Below are positions 1 through 8,531 of a stretch of 36,022 bases of DNA, piece after piece. Source of the DNA: Chromatiales bacterium (GTDB lineage Bacteria > Pseudomonadota > Gammaproteobacteria > JAGRCI01); assembly GCA_020445565.1 (NCBI GenBank), contig JAGRGI010000018.1, positions 1-36,022 of the forward strand, read 5' to 3'. Under the pieces are notes generated by a model. The model was not told the origin of the DNA. It saw only the letters and a program-made list of their open reading frames with translations, and ran no database searches. The position numbers and the translations under genes were made by a program. Every line of letters starts with the position of its first letter. Position 1 is the stretch's first letter.

Positions 1-1763
1 GCAAGCTCAACTTCTACCTGCGCGCACTGTGGGCACGCGCATTTTTCATGCGTCCCACTTCCGGCGACTACGAGAGCCGCCAGGGCCTGAAGCCCTACAT
101 CGCCGACTTCCAGATCCATCTCCCTGACGCTTTCGACAACTTTCGCGGTATCAATGGTATCGAGACCTACCGCGCCGCAGCCGCCCATTGCGCGGCCCAC
201 ATGGTCTACACCAGCAAGCCAATCTCCGCCGAACAACTGTCACCGGCGCAGATGAAGATGATCGAGCTGTTTGAGGATGCCCGTGTTGAATCCATGGCCA
301 TTGCCGAATTCCCCGGCCTGCGCAAGCTCTGGCTGAGTTTCTACACCGCAGCCCCCGGCGCGGACGAACAGACGCAGGAACTGCACCCCGTAATGGACAG
401 AATGGTGCGCATGGCCCGCGCCCTGTTGGACGAGGAATACCACGACGGCGACCCGGTGATAGGCAAACTGGCCACCGAATTCCGGGAGCGCCTGGAATCC
501 AACCCTCTCGACAATCGCCTGTCCTGGGACCTGGGCGTGACCTTCTACAACCACATCGCCGACACGGCAGCCATCCCCTCCCTGCGCGTTTTGGAAGGAT
601 GGCCCATCCCCTACCGCGACGACAACCGCTATATCTGGGAATTCGACGAGGCTGACTTCCTTTCCCGAGGGGAGGACTACGTCCCGGCCAGCCAAAAGCA
701 GGTCCGCAAGTATGTTTCCGCCATCGAAATGGCCAACGAGGTGGACTGCGAACTGGCCGGAGACGACGCCCAGGAGATCTGGGTCTGCTCCACCGAATTC
801 TTCCCCTATGAGGACGAGGGTGTCAGCTACAACGAGATGTGGGGCAAGGAACCGGTCTCCGAGCCGCACCACTATCAGGAGTGGGACTACCACGTCCAGC
901 TGTTCCGCCCCGATTGGGCCACCGTCATCGAACGCCGCCAGCCCAAGGGCGACCCCGACATGATGGACGAGATCCTCACCAAGCACAAACCCATCGCCAG
1001 CCGTATCCGCCACCTGATCGACCACTTGCAACCCCAGGGTATAGTGCGCCAACGTGGCTACGAAGATGGCGAGGAGCTGGACCTCAACGCTGCCGTGCGC
1101 GCAATGATCGACATCCGTCGCGGCATCATGCCGGACCCGCGCATCAACATCCGTATCACCCGCCACGTCCGAGACCTGTCTGTGGTGGTGCTGATGGACC
1201 TGTCGGAATCCACCAATGAAAAGGTCGACAAGGGAGATGAGGATAGCCCCACCATCCTCGAACTCACCCGCGAAGCCACCGGCCTGCTGGCCTGGGCCAT
1301 CGACTCCATCGGCGACCCCTTCGCCGTACACGGCTTCTCTTCCGACGGACGCCACGATGTGCAGTACTACCGCTTCAAGGACTTCGACCAGTCCTACGCC
1401 GACGAGGCCAAGGCCCGCCTGGCGGGCATGCAGGGCGGTCTGTCCACCCGCATGGGGGCCGCACTGCGTCACGCTGGCGATCATCTGCTTCACCAGAACA
1501 GCCAAAAGAAGCTCATTCTGCTGATTACCGACGGCGAACCGGCCGATATCGACGAACGCGACCCCCAATACCTGCGCCACGATGCCAAGAAGGCGGTCGA
1601 GGAATTGGCGATGAACGGCGTCTACACCTACTGTCTTACCCTGGACCCGCTGGCGGATCGCTACGTCGCCCGAATCTTCGGCGAAAACAACTACTCCATC
1701 GTCGACAACGTGGAGCGCCTGCCGGAGCGCCTGCCTGCCGTGTTTGGCGCAATTACCGGCTAG
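1..1763 (+). CDS. cbbO: CbbO/NorD-type VWA protein, Rubisco activase subunit (5' end outside window)
   Basis: The reading frame is already open at base 3, so the true start lies upstream and only about the last 586 residues are present; complete CbbO proteins are roughly 750-800 residues. The C-terminal third is a von Willebrand factor A domain. Its metal-ion-dependent adhesion site is visible as DLSES near 1197-1211 and TDGEP near 1527-1541. In CbbQO systems the MoxR-type AAA+ ATPase CbbQ partners with CbbO, whose VWA domain recruits the motor to inhibited Rubisco so that tight-binding sugar phosphates are released. The related NorD protein serves nitric oxide reductase. I prefer CbbO because a CbbR-like regulator lies 1.5 kb downstream, but cbbQ and the Rubisco genes are not in view. 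The family is clear; the CbbO versus NorD choice is inference. Confidence 0.82.
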   Translation, partial: KLNFYLRALWARAFFMRPTSGDYESRQGLKPYIADFQIHLPDAFDNFRGINGIETYRAAAAHCAAHMVYTSKPISAEQLSPAQMKMIELFEDARVESMAIAEFPGLRKLWLSFYTAAPGADEQTQELHPVMDRMVRMARALLDEEYHDGDPVIGKLATEFRERLESNPLDNRLSWDLGVTFYNHIADTAAIPSLRVLEGWPIPYRDDNRYIWEFDEADFLSRGEDYVPASQKQVRKYVSAIEMANEVDCELAGDDAQEIWVCSTEFFPYEDEGVSYNEMWGKEPVSEPHHYQEWDYHVQLFRPDWATVIERRQPKGDPDMMDEILTKHKPIASRIRHLIDHLQPQGIVRQRGYEDGEELDLNAAVRAMIDIRRGIMPDPRINIRITRHVRDLSVVVLMDLSESTNEKVDKGDEDSPTILELTREATGLLAWAIDSIGDPFAVHGFSSDGRHDVQYYRFKDFDQSYADEAKARLAGMQGGLSTRMGAALRHAGDHLLHQNSQKKLILLITDGEPADIDERDPQYLRHDAKKAVEELAMNGVYTYCLTLDPLADRYVARIFGENNYSIVDNVERLPERLPAVFGAITG

Positions 1764-1844
1764 TCCGCCTGGACCGCGTCCCCCTGTTACACGTCAGCTG
1801 TTCGAGACACCCCAAGACGGAGAAGCAAGCCGATCGACAGCACA

Positions 1845-2585
1845 ATGAAAACTGCCCTGATCACCGGAACCAGTTCCGGTCTGGGCCACGGCCTCGCCGA
1901 CTATCTGCTCAACCACGACTGGGCCGTCTACGGATGCAGCCGCAGAGGCTGCGACCTGCCCGGCGTACACGACTGCCGATGCGACCTCACCGATGCGACC
2001 GCCATCCCTCCAGCGTTTGAAGCCTTGCTTCGTGACACCACCGGGCTTGATCTGGTCGTCCTCAACGCCGGCATACTGGGACAGGTCCGCGATCTCACCG
2101 ACACCCCCCTGGCAGACTTGAAACAGGTCATGGAGACCAACGTCTGGGCCAACAAATCGGTGATGGATTGGTTGCACGCCTGGGGCAAGCCGATTCGCCA
2201 GATCATCATGATCTCCTCCGGAGCCGCCGTGTTCGGCAATCGCGGTTGGAACGGATACGGCCTTTCCAAAGCCACCCTCAACATGCTCGCCAAACTCTAT
2301 TCGCACGAATTCCCCGATACGCACATCTGTGCGCTGGCACCAGGTATCGTCGACACGCCCTTGATGGACCTGCTGTGCGACGAGTCCGATTCGCAATCAT
2401 TCCCCGCTCTGAAACGATTGCAAGCGGCACGGGGTTCCGACGCCATGCCGACACCATTGGTGGCGGCAGAGCAAATCGTTTCCGTATTGCCCGAGTTGGT
2501 CACTCGGCCCAGTGGCAGCTTTGTGGATATTCGGGAGATACTCGATCCGCAGGGATATGCCCGGTTGTATGGGAGCAATAGCTAA
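1845..2585 (+). CDS. Short-chain dehydrogenase/reductase (SDR) family oxidoreductase
   Basis: A 246-residue classical SDR. The N-terminal Rossmann nucleotide-binding motif TGTSSGLG is at residues 8-15, the structural NAG motif at 74-76, the catalytic Ser around 124-125, and the YxxxK pair at Tyr138 and Lys142. It therefore should be an active NAD(P)-dependent cytosolic oxidoreductase; the substrate cannot be told. The C-terminal phrase around residue 230 (SFVDIREIL) is not a standard SDR ending. It starts 81 bp after cbbO on the same strand, so co-transcription is possible, though no clear ribosome binding site precedes the ATG. No specific role in carbon fixation is known for such a gene. 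Family confident, function open. Confidence 0.88.
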   Translation: MKTALITGTSSGLGHGLADYLLNHDWAVYGCSRRGCDLPGVHDCRCDLTDATAIPPAFEALLRDTTGLDLVVLNAGILGQVRDLTDTPLADLKQVMETNVWANKSVMDWLHAWGKPIRQIIMISSGAAVFGNRGWNGYGLSKATLNMLAKLYSHEFPDTHICALAPGIVDTPLMDLLCDESDSQSFPALKRLQAARGSDAMPTPLVAAEQIVSVLPELVTRPSGSFVDIREILDPQGYARLYGSNS

Positions 2586-2669
2586 ATCCCCAGGAAACAA
2601 TCGGGACAGCCGCACATCACCAGCTCACGAATCAAAACAGCATCCTTGACATCATCCTTTATTCTGAAA

Positions 2670-3200
2670 ATGAAAATTCGAATAGCCGGCGGCAATGACC
2701 GCGACAGTATTGAGGCGGTTCACTCAAGCGCGTTTCCCGAAAGCGAGCGCGGGCTCGTCTCCAGGCTCGCCGTTGCGCTACTGTCATTGGACTCGACCCC
2801 GCAATCAATCTCCCTGCTTGCCGAAGTGGATGGCGCAGTGGTTGGCCACATCGCTTTCAGTCCGGTACTGGCCGAAGGCAGAGAACATTTTCTTGGTTAC
2901 ATCCTGGCACCGCTTGGTGTGGTTCCGAATTGCCAGGGTAACGCCATCGGGACAAAACTGGTTGAGCACGGGCTCACGCGTTTGTCAGCCATGGCGGTCA
3001 ATAGGGTTTTCGTCTACGGCGACCCCAAATACTACGGCAGATTCGGGTTCAGCGCCGATGCTGCCAGTCTCTATGCCCCGCCGTATGAACTGCAATATCC
3101 ATTCGGATGGCAGGCATTGGCTCTCAACGGATATGAACCCGAAACGACGCCCGTGGCACTGTCTTGCGCAAAGCCCCTACAAAACCCGGAACTTTGGTGA
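2670..3200 (+). CDS. GNAT family N-acetyltransferase (YhbS-like)
   Basis: A 176-residue protein reading from the ATG at 2670 (MKIRIAGGNDR). A TTG at 2646 would add eight residues, and neither start has a strong ribosome binding site. The order of elements fits a GNAT fold of the YhbS type: an N-terminal helix with SAFPESERGLV, the central strand VVGHIAFSPV, the acetyl-CoA-binding segment LAPLGVVPNCQGNAIGTKLV (Q/RxxGxG/A-like loop), and the late motif VYGDPKYYGRFGF, which is typical of this subgroup. It would transfer an acetyl group from acetyl-CoA to an unknown amine substrate in the cytosol. It is convergent with cbbR, 26 bp away, and probably independent of it. Confidence 0.85.
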   Translation: MKIRIAGGNDRDSIEAVHSSAFPESERGLVSRLAVALLSLDSTPQSISLLAEVDGAVVGHIAFSPVLAEGREHFLGYILAPLGVVPNCQGNAIGTKLVEHGLTRLSAMAVNRVFVYGDPKYYGRFGFSADAASLYAPPYELQYPFGWQALALNGYEPETTPVALSCAKPLQNPELW

Positions 3201-3226
3201 TCTTCCTTTTACGCGCGCCAACGGCC

Positions 3227-4240
3227 TCAGAATCCGTTCCCGAGATGACGCTTCAAGTCTGGCCAGTTTGTTTCCATCTCGCGACGCAGACCCGGTCCGG
3301 TGGCAAGGGTAAACTTCATGAATGCCTGTGCGGCGGCAGACAGTTCGCGATCCCTCGGATGAACCAGATACCAGTTCCGTTTAATCGGAAAATCTTCCAC
3401 ATCCAGTAGCGCCAGGGGGCCCTTTTCGCCTTCGAGCTTCAGGGTGTGGAGCGAAAGCACGGATAGCCCCAGTCCACCGATGATCGCGTGTTTGATCGCC
3501 TCGTTGCTATCCAGCTCCATGTGAATCCTGGGGCGCAATTGCCGTTTGTCGAAGGTTTGCAGGGTCGCGTCCCGGATACCGGAACCTGGCTCCCGCAGGA
3601 TGAACGGCTCTTCGGCAAGCCGCGCCAGAGGTATCCGGGTTTGGCCGACCAAGTAGTGGTCACGAGGCGCCATGACCACCAGAGGGTTGGGAGCGAAGGG
3701 TATGGCTTCTACCTGCGGTTGGTCCTGGGGCGCTTGCCCCATGACATAGAGATCGTCTTCATTGGACCTCAGCCGCTTGAGAATCTGGTCCCGATTGCTC
3801 ATCTTCAAGGCCACCTGGATGCTGGGGTTTTCGCGGCAGAATTTACCCAGAACCTCTGGCACAAAATATTTCGCCGTGCTGATGACGCCAATCCTTAGTC
3901 TGGATTTGCAGTCGCCCTTGAGTTGGGCGAACTTCGATTCCAGGTTGGCCAGGTTCACGAATATCCGACAGCAGGATTGATACAATTCGGCGCCTGCCTC
4001 GGTGGTGCGCAGTTTGCGACCGGTCTGTTCGAACAAGGGCATGCCAATGGAATCGGAGAGCCGCTTGGTCTGCATCGATACCGTGGGCTGGGTGAGAAAC
4101 AATTCTTCCGCGGCACGGGTAAAACTCCCCAGCCTTACGATAGCCTCGAAGATCTGGAGCTGGCGAAGCGTTGCGTGTCGGATCAAAAAATCGGGTGCCG
4201 CTACCGAGGGTGCGCAGCTCTGCTCGCTGTAGAGTGGCAT
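3227..4240 (-). CDS. cbbR: CbbR-like LysR-type transcriptional regulator
   Basis: A 337-residue LysR regulator. The winged helix-turn-helix is at residues 20-80 (RHATLRQLQIFEAIVRLGSF and LTQPTVSMQ), followed by the effector-binding domain. Two stretches are characteristic of CbbR, the activator of Calvin-cycle operons: the HATLRQLQIFEA opening and EEPFILREPGSGIRDA in the sensor domain. CbbR proteins sense metabolites such as RuBP or NADPH and activate cbb operons. The gene points back toward cbbO with the SDR and GNAT between them, so it is not in the usual position divergent from cbbL. The C-terminal tail beyond about residue 315 is slightly longer than average. The start at 4240 has a GGA-type site about 7 bases upstream. 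Confidence 0.85.
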   Translation of the reverse strand: MPLYSEQSCAPSVAAPDFLIRHATLRQLQIFEAIVRLGSFTRAAEELFLTQPTVSMQTKRLSDSIGMPLFEQTGRKLRTTEAGAELYQSCCRIFVNLANLESKFAQLKGDCKSRLRIGVISTAKYFVPEVLGKFCRENPSIQVALKMSNRDQILKRLRSNEDDLYVMGQAPQDQPQVEAIPFAPNPLVVMAPRDHYLVGQTRIPLARLAEEPFILREPGSGIRDATLQTFDKRQLRPRIHMELDSNEAIKHAIIGGLGLSVLSLHTLKLEGEKGPLALLDVEDFPIKRNWYLVHPRDRELSAAAQAFMKFTLATGPGLRREMETNWPDLKRHLGNGF

Positions 4241-4531
4241 TTGGATTCCGCAAATTCATCAGGCGCCAACACGCATCTGCTGTCTCGCCAATTCAATTAT
4301 TCCGTCGGCGACTGTGTTCCATTATGTGGTAAAGCCGAACCGTTAGTCTGGTTATGTCGGCCGTAATTTGGGGTGAAATAGGATATTCCGATGGCTATAG
4401 ACAGGATCTATCGATGTACGGGGAAGACTAGGGGGTTTTCTGATGACTCGGAAGTCAGTCGAGGATCGTGCCTTCCCCAGCGAATCCCTTGATTCACCAG
4501 GGGCCGCCACCAAGCGATAGGCCGGAAAAAG
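4241..4531. promoter_or_regulatory. Noncoding gap between cbbR start and amidotransferase end
   Basis: This 291-bp stretch should hold the cbbR promoter, since cbbR reads leftward from 4240. It includes an AT-richer segment at 4290-4400 with a TTA-N5-TAA element around 4322-4332. I see no convincing terminator for the minus-strand amidotransferase that ends at 4532 and no RNA gene. Any CbbR autoregulatory site here is inference. Confidence 0.35.
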
Positions 4532-6307
4532 CTATTGATCGACGTTCCTCTGCAACCAAAGCTCCAGCACCGCCAGATGCCAGAGTTTGCTGCCCTGAAT
4601 TCTGGTGAAATGTTGCTCCGGCTCGCCAAGCAACTTCTCCACATAACTGCGCCGATAAAGGCCGCGACGCCGACAGGCATCGGCATTGAGAATATCGGAC
4701 ATCATATTGAGGAAATCGCCACGCACGTACTTGAGGGCCGGCATGGGGAAATAGCCTTTCGGGCGGTCGATGACCGAATCGGGCAGCAGGCCCCGCGCGA
4801 TGGCCTTTAAGGGATACTTGCCCTGTTCACGCAATTTGAGCGCGGGCGGGATCTGCGCCGCGAGTTCGACCAAGTGGTGGTCGAGGAAGGGAACCCGGGC
4901 TTCCAGGCCAAAGGCCATGGTCATGTTGTCGACGCGTTTTACCGGGTCATCCACTACCAGGGTGGTCACATCAAGGCGCAATACACGATCGAGGTAGTCT
5001 TCAGCGCCGGGTTCGGCCAGCAGGGATTCGATCAACTCAGCGGTATGATCGCTGCCGGCATAGTCCGGTGCGACCATCGCCAGGTATTCGTCGTGGTCGC
5101 GGTCGAAATAGTGGCGAGCGAAACGTTCCAGGTCGCTACCGGCGTCGGCCTGCATGCGTGGATACCAGAAATAGCCGGCAAAGACCTCATCGGCCCCCTG
5201 TCCGCTCTGTACCACTTTGACTTCTTTCGATACCTGCTCTGCCAACAGGTAGAAGGCAACCGCGTCCTGGCCAAACATGGGTTCGGCCATTTGCTCCACC
5301 GCCTCGGGCAGGCGCGGCAGTACCTGGTCATTGGGCACAAGAATCTTCCGATGGCGCGTGGCATAACGCTCCACCACTTGATCGGAAAACTCGAATTCAC
5401 TGCCCCGTTCCTCGGGAGCGTCCTCGAAACCGACCGAGAAGGTTCGCAAATCGTCTACGCCGCTTTCGACCAGCAGGGCCACCAGCAGGCTGGAATCCAG
5501 ACCGCCGGAGAGCAGCACGCCCACCGGTACGTCGGCCACCGTGCGGCGTTTGCGCACGGCGCTCTCCAGCGCCTCCCGCGTGGCCTCGATCCACTCCCAT
5601 TGGGAGAGGTCGGGCTGCCGACGCTGGGCGGTCAGGCGCCAATAACGACGCATTGTGGATTTGCCGTCGGACGCGATGGTCATGGTGTGTGCCGGAGGCA
5701 ACTTGCGCACACCGCGCAGCAGGGTATGGGGTGCCGGGACCACGCCATGCAGGGTGAATTGGTGATGCAGGGCGACGGGGTCGATGGCCGTATCCACACC
5801 GCCGGCCTTGATCAATGCCTGAGTGTTGGAGGCAAACAACAGGCGGTATTCATCGAGGGAGTAGTAAAGCGGCTTGATGCCGAGGCGGTCACGAGCCAGA
5901 AACAGGGAGCCTGTTCGCGAGTTCCAGACGGCGAAGGCGAACATGCCGTGCAAACGCTCGACGCAGGCCTCGCCCCAGGCGTGATACGCCTTGAGAATGA
6001 CCTCGGTATCACCGTCGGAGAAGAACGTGTAGCCCTTTTCGATCAGGTCATGGCGCAATTCAGGGTAATTGTAGATGGCGCCGTTGAACACCAGGGCCAA
6101 ACCCAGGTGGGGATCGAGCATGGGCTGATGGGAGCGGGCAGAGAGGTCGATCACCGACAGCCGGCGGTGGCCGAATGCCAGCGGACCTTCCCGATGCTGC
6201 CCCTCATGGTCCGGCCCCCGCCTGGCCAGCGCGGGCAGCATACGACTTACGGTTTCAAGGTCCGCCGCCGAACCGTCAAGACGCAATTCACCGCAGATTC
6301 CACACAT
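4532..6307 (-). CDS. asnB: Glutamine-hydrolysing asparagine-synthase-type amidotransferase, likely N-acetylglutaminylglutamine amidotransferase group
   Basis: A 591-residue class II glutamine amidotransferase fused to a synthetase domain. Cys2 of MCGICGE is the glutaminase nucleophile; RGPD is at 30-33 and FNGAIYN at 74-80. The ATP-pyrophosphatase loop SGGLDSS is at 267-273. The phrases GIKPLYY, VDTAIDPVALHH and VVPAPHTLLRGVRKLPPA match my memory of the subgroup that amidates N-acetylglutaminylglutamine, an osmoprotectant dipeptide, rather than the general AsnB. In that pathway the partner is a GNAT/ATP-grasp synthetase encoded next door, often with a peptidase. Neither is adjacent here: the left neighbour is cbbR and the right neighbour an exported protein on the same strand 55 bp away. 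The enzyme may therefore work with distant partners or be a general amidating enzyme. Family certain, substrate uncertain. Confidence 0.88.
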   Translation of the reverse strand: MCGICGELRLDGSAADLETVSRMLPALARRGPDHEGQHREGPLAFGHRRLSVIDLSARSHQPMLDPHLGLALVFNGAIYNYPELRHDLIEKGYTFFSDGDTEVILKAYHAWGEACVERLHGMFAFAVWNSRTGSLFLARDRLGIKPLYYSLDEYRLLFASNTQALIKAGGVDTAIDPVALHHQFTLHGVVPAPHTLLRGVRKLPPAHTMTIASDGKSTMRRYWRLTAQRRQPDLSQWEWIEATREALESAVRKRRTVADVPVGVLLSGGLDSSLLVALLVESGVDDLRTFSVGFEDAPEERGSEFEFSDQVVERYATRHRKILVPNDQVLPRLPEAVEQMAEPMFGQDAVAFYLLAEQVSKEVKVVQSGQGADEVFAGYFWYPRMQADAGSDLERFARHYFDRDHDEYLAMVAPDYAGSDHTAELIESLLAEPGAEDYLDRVLRLDVTTLVVDDPVKRVDNMTMAFGLEARVPFLDHHLVELAAQIPPALKLREQGKYPLKAIARGLLPDSVIDRPKGYFPMPALKYVRGDFLNMMSDILNADACRRRGLYRRSYVEKLLGEPEQHFTRIQGSKLWHLAVLELWLQRNVDQ

Positions 6308-6362
6308 GGCCCTTCTCTTCGTAGCAAAAGTTGACTGCCGGCCACGGGAACGCGCTTCGGAA

Positions 6363-7160
6363 TCAGTTCGGCAGGATGCTGATCTTTGCCATCAGCCCTC
6401 GCTCGCTCAGGGTACCGTTAATGTAGGCACGGCAATCCACCATGGGTGTGCGGGTGGCTACCGTCACGGTTTCGTTGGCATCTTCGATGATTTGGCGCAG
6501 TTCCAAGGCGTCGATTCCCCCAACCGGGGCAGCATCATGGCACAGGCGCGACAAGTCACGAAAGTAGACCGAACCGTAAAATCCGCGAATCAGATCCTTG
6601 GGGGAGCGGCCCTGGATCAAGGAGCTGGCATACTTCTGCCTGACCGCCACCTTGACGACCGCGGCCCCTTGCGGACCGCTGAGTTCGGCCACACTGTTGA
6701 CTTTCGGTCGGGAGAAAGTCCAGCGTTCAAGCAGCATTGCCTCGCCGACACCGGCAACGCCCGGGACTGATGGTGCTGGCGAAGGAGGTAGTGGTGGCGG
6801 GACGGAGGCAACCGGTTGCGGTTCACGCTCAGGCAAGACCGGAACAGGGGCCGGTGTCTCATCCGTCACTTCGACCGGAGGAAAGTTCTCTGTTTGAATC
6901 TGATGGGCCCGTAGCGCCTGGATGAACTCGTCGGTGAGATCCGAACTCAAGGGCAGGCCATTGTCCCGTTGAAACGCCTGCATGGCCTGCTGGGTCCGTC
7001 GCCCCCAGATGCCGTCAGCCACCCCCGGTTGGTAGCCGAATTCTGCCAGTGCCTCCTGCACATAGCGTACATTGTCTGAAAATCCAGCCAGTGCCGGCCC
7101 GGCCACCAAGGCCAGAAACACCATCATTGCCGCCGGTGAAAATCGCCCGTTCGTTATCAT
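6363..7160 (-). CDS. Exported peptidoglycan-binding-domain protein
   Basis: Read from the ATG at 7160, which has an AGGGG ribosome binding site 7 bases upstream; an in-frame ATG at 7277 would bury the signal peptide. The 265-residue product begins with a cleavable signal peptide (MITNGRFSPAAMMVFLALV then AGPALA, residues 1-25). Next comes a peptidoglycan_binding_1-type helical domain at about 28-85 (VQEALAEFGYQPGVADGIWG, then TQQAMQAFQ), a proline-rich linker at about 95-140, and a C-terminal domain of about 120 residues that I do not recognise, containing two cysteines (LCHDAAP and VDCRAY) that may pair. It is probably periplasmic and wall-associated. It lies upstream of the amidotransferase on the same strand with a 55-bp gap, so they may share a transcript. 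Function unknown. Confidence 0.82.
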   Translation of the reverse strand: MITNGRFSPAAMMVFLALVAGPALAGFSDNVRYVQEALAEFGYQPGVADGIWGRRTQQAMQAFQRDNGLPLSSDLTDEFIQALRAHQIQTENFPPVEVTDETPAPVPVLPEREPQPVASVPPPLPPSPAPSVPGVAGVGEAMLLERWTFSRPKVNSVAELSGPQGAAVVKVAVRQKYASSLIQGRSPKDLIRGFYGSVYFRDLSRLCHDAAPVGGIDALELRQIIEDANETVTVATRTPMVDCRAYINGTLSERGLMAKISILPN

Positions 7161-7329
7161 TGTGTACCCCTGATCGCGTGAACCGCACGCCTTGAAGGCG
7201 ATCCTCCGTTCGGTTGCGGCCGTACCGTGTTCCGTGTCCCACTGTGGCCCTGCATAGAGAGCATAAGTGTATATCATCGATAGCGAAACGGTGGGTCCAT
7301 TTTCGCGAACCGATTCGCAAGTTTACGCA

Positions 7330-7518
7330 TCAACGGGGTTTGGTATCACGCTTCATTCGGTACAGGGAGACGCCAAGATTGGTCAGACCCAGGGCTATGC
7401 CGCTGGAAAGGACCATGCGGGCCAGCCACTCCGGCCAGGCGGGGTTGGGCGTCAGCAGGGCTGCGATGCCCACGACCACCAGCCAGAACGCCACCTTGAA
7501 CAACAATGCGCCCCGCAT
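7330..7518 (-). CDS. Small hypothetical two-helix membrane protein
   Basis: A 62-residue protein with two predicted transmembrane segments (LFKVAFWLVVVGIAALL at about 6-22 and LARMVLSSGIALGLTNLGVS at about 32-51) and a basic tail (RMKRDTKPR), suggesting a cytosolic C-terminus. An AGAGGT ribosome binding site stands about 8 bases before the ATG, which supports it as a real gene. It follows the LysR gene on the same strand after 50 bp and may be co-transcribed. No family recognised. Confidence 0.6.
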   Translation of the reverse strand: MRGALLFKVAFWLVVVGIAALLTPNPAWPEWLARMVLSSGIALGLTNLGVSLYRMKRDTKPR

Positions 7519-7568
7519 CTCCGGTTACCTCTCTGCATGGACAGGGACTACGGATTATACCGCGCAAA

Positions 7569-8417
7569 TCACGTCCGCACCGCGGCCGCCAGATCGCGCA
7601 GGCCAGCCAGGGCCAGTGCCTGCACTTCTCCGCCAGCATCATGGGTGTAGACCATGTAGGCTGGCAGGGAGAAGGCGGGTGTATCGCTTACGCGGAACAT
7701 CCGCCCGCTTTCTGTCAGTGGCCGGGCCATGCGTTCCGGCAGGTAGCAGGAGCCGCCATTGGCAACGATCAACTGCACCCCCAGCCAACCGATGTTCACG
7801 ACTTGCGCCGGCGCCTCCATGTTCGGAAAACTGCTGGCGTGCTTGGCGTAAAAGCCGGGACCCCAGTCTACATAAACGTAATTTTCATCAGGCCAGGTGG
7901 CTGCCTGATGAGTGCTGACCAGAACCAGGGTGTCGTCGAATAAGTGTTCCACCACCAACCCCGGGCTGTGACTCGGCGTGTACATCAAACCGATGTCCAA
8001 CGTGCCTTCCACCAGACGACGCATCAGGTCTTCTTCGAAGCCGATTTCGCCACGCAGCGAAACATCAGGGGCCCGCTCCCGCATCCAGTCGACCCAGGAA
8101 GGTAAAAATCCCTCCCACAAGGCAATGCGGCCCCCCACGCGCAGGGTGGCTCTATAGCGTTCCGGCAGACCAACATCGTGCCGCGCCTGCTCCACCGTCA
8201 AAATCAGATTCTTTGCGTGCCCCAGGAACCGCCTGCCTGCGGGCGTCAGGCTCGCGCCGGAGCGATTGCGCACAAACAGCCGGCTGCCCAGTTCTTCTTC
8301 GAGACTGCGCACCCTGGCACTGACGGTGGACTGGGTCACGTACAACCGCTTGGCAGCCTCCAGAAAACTGCCGTGGGCGGCGATGGCCAGGAAGGTTCGA
8401 GCCTGTTCGGTATCCAT
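7569..8417 (-). CDS. LysR-type transcriptional regulator, divergent from DsrC-like gene
   Basis: A 282-residue LysR regulator read from ATG 8417 (MDTEQARTFLAIA). An in-frame start at 8489 would place 24 AT-rich-encoded residues before the HTH and overlap the probable operator, so I reject it. The winged HTH covers residues 1-60 (GSFLEAAKRLYVTQSTVSAR); the effector domain follows (ATLRVGGRIALWEGFLPSWV). The family regulates divergently transcribed neighbours, so its most likely target is the DsrC-family gene starting at 8532, with a perfect inverted repeat at 8434-8450 as the candidate site. Effector unknown. Confidence 0.87.
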   Translation of the reverse strand: MDTEQARTFLAIAAHGSFLEAAKRLYVTQSTVSARVRSLEEELGSRLFVRNRSGASLTPAGRRFLGHAKNLILTVEQARHDVGLPERYRATLRVGGRIALWEGFLPSWVDWMRERAPDVSLRGEIGFEEDLMRRLVEGTLDIGLMYTPSHSPGLVVEHLFDDTLVLVSTHQAATWPDENYVYVDWGPGFYAKHASSFPNMEAPAQVVNIGWLGVQLIVANGGSCYLPERMARPLTESGRMFRVSDTPAFSLPAYMVYTHDAGGEVQALALAGLRDLAAAVRT

Positions 8418-8433
8418 GGGCACCCATTTTTTA

Positions 8434-8450
8434 TATCGTATTTTCCGATA
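8434..8450. promoter_or_regulatory. Candidate LysR operator, TATCG-N7-CGATA
   Basis: A perfect 5-bp inverted repeat with a 7-bp spacer, which includes the LysR-box form T-N11-A. It lies 17 bp upstream of the LysR start and 82 bp upstream of the DsrC-like start, in the AT-rich divergent gap. Placement and symmetry are seen directly; binding by the adjacent LysR is inference. Confidence 0.5.
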
Positions 8451-8531
8451 ATAACTGCAAATTAATATCACTTGCCAATCATTAGCCAAGACTTATATCC
8501 TGGCTTGGAGCCCAACTTGAGGAGAGACGCC

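Noticed and set aside
240..1580. Minus-strand open frame opposite cbbO
   Set aside because: Antisense shadow of a recognised VWA protein; composition is unlike a folded protein and no start context is seen.
4874..6334. Plus-strand open frame of 486 codons opposite the amidotransferase
   Set aside because: The amidotransferase on the minus strand has all its catalytic motifs; the plus-strand frame has none.
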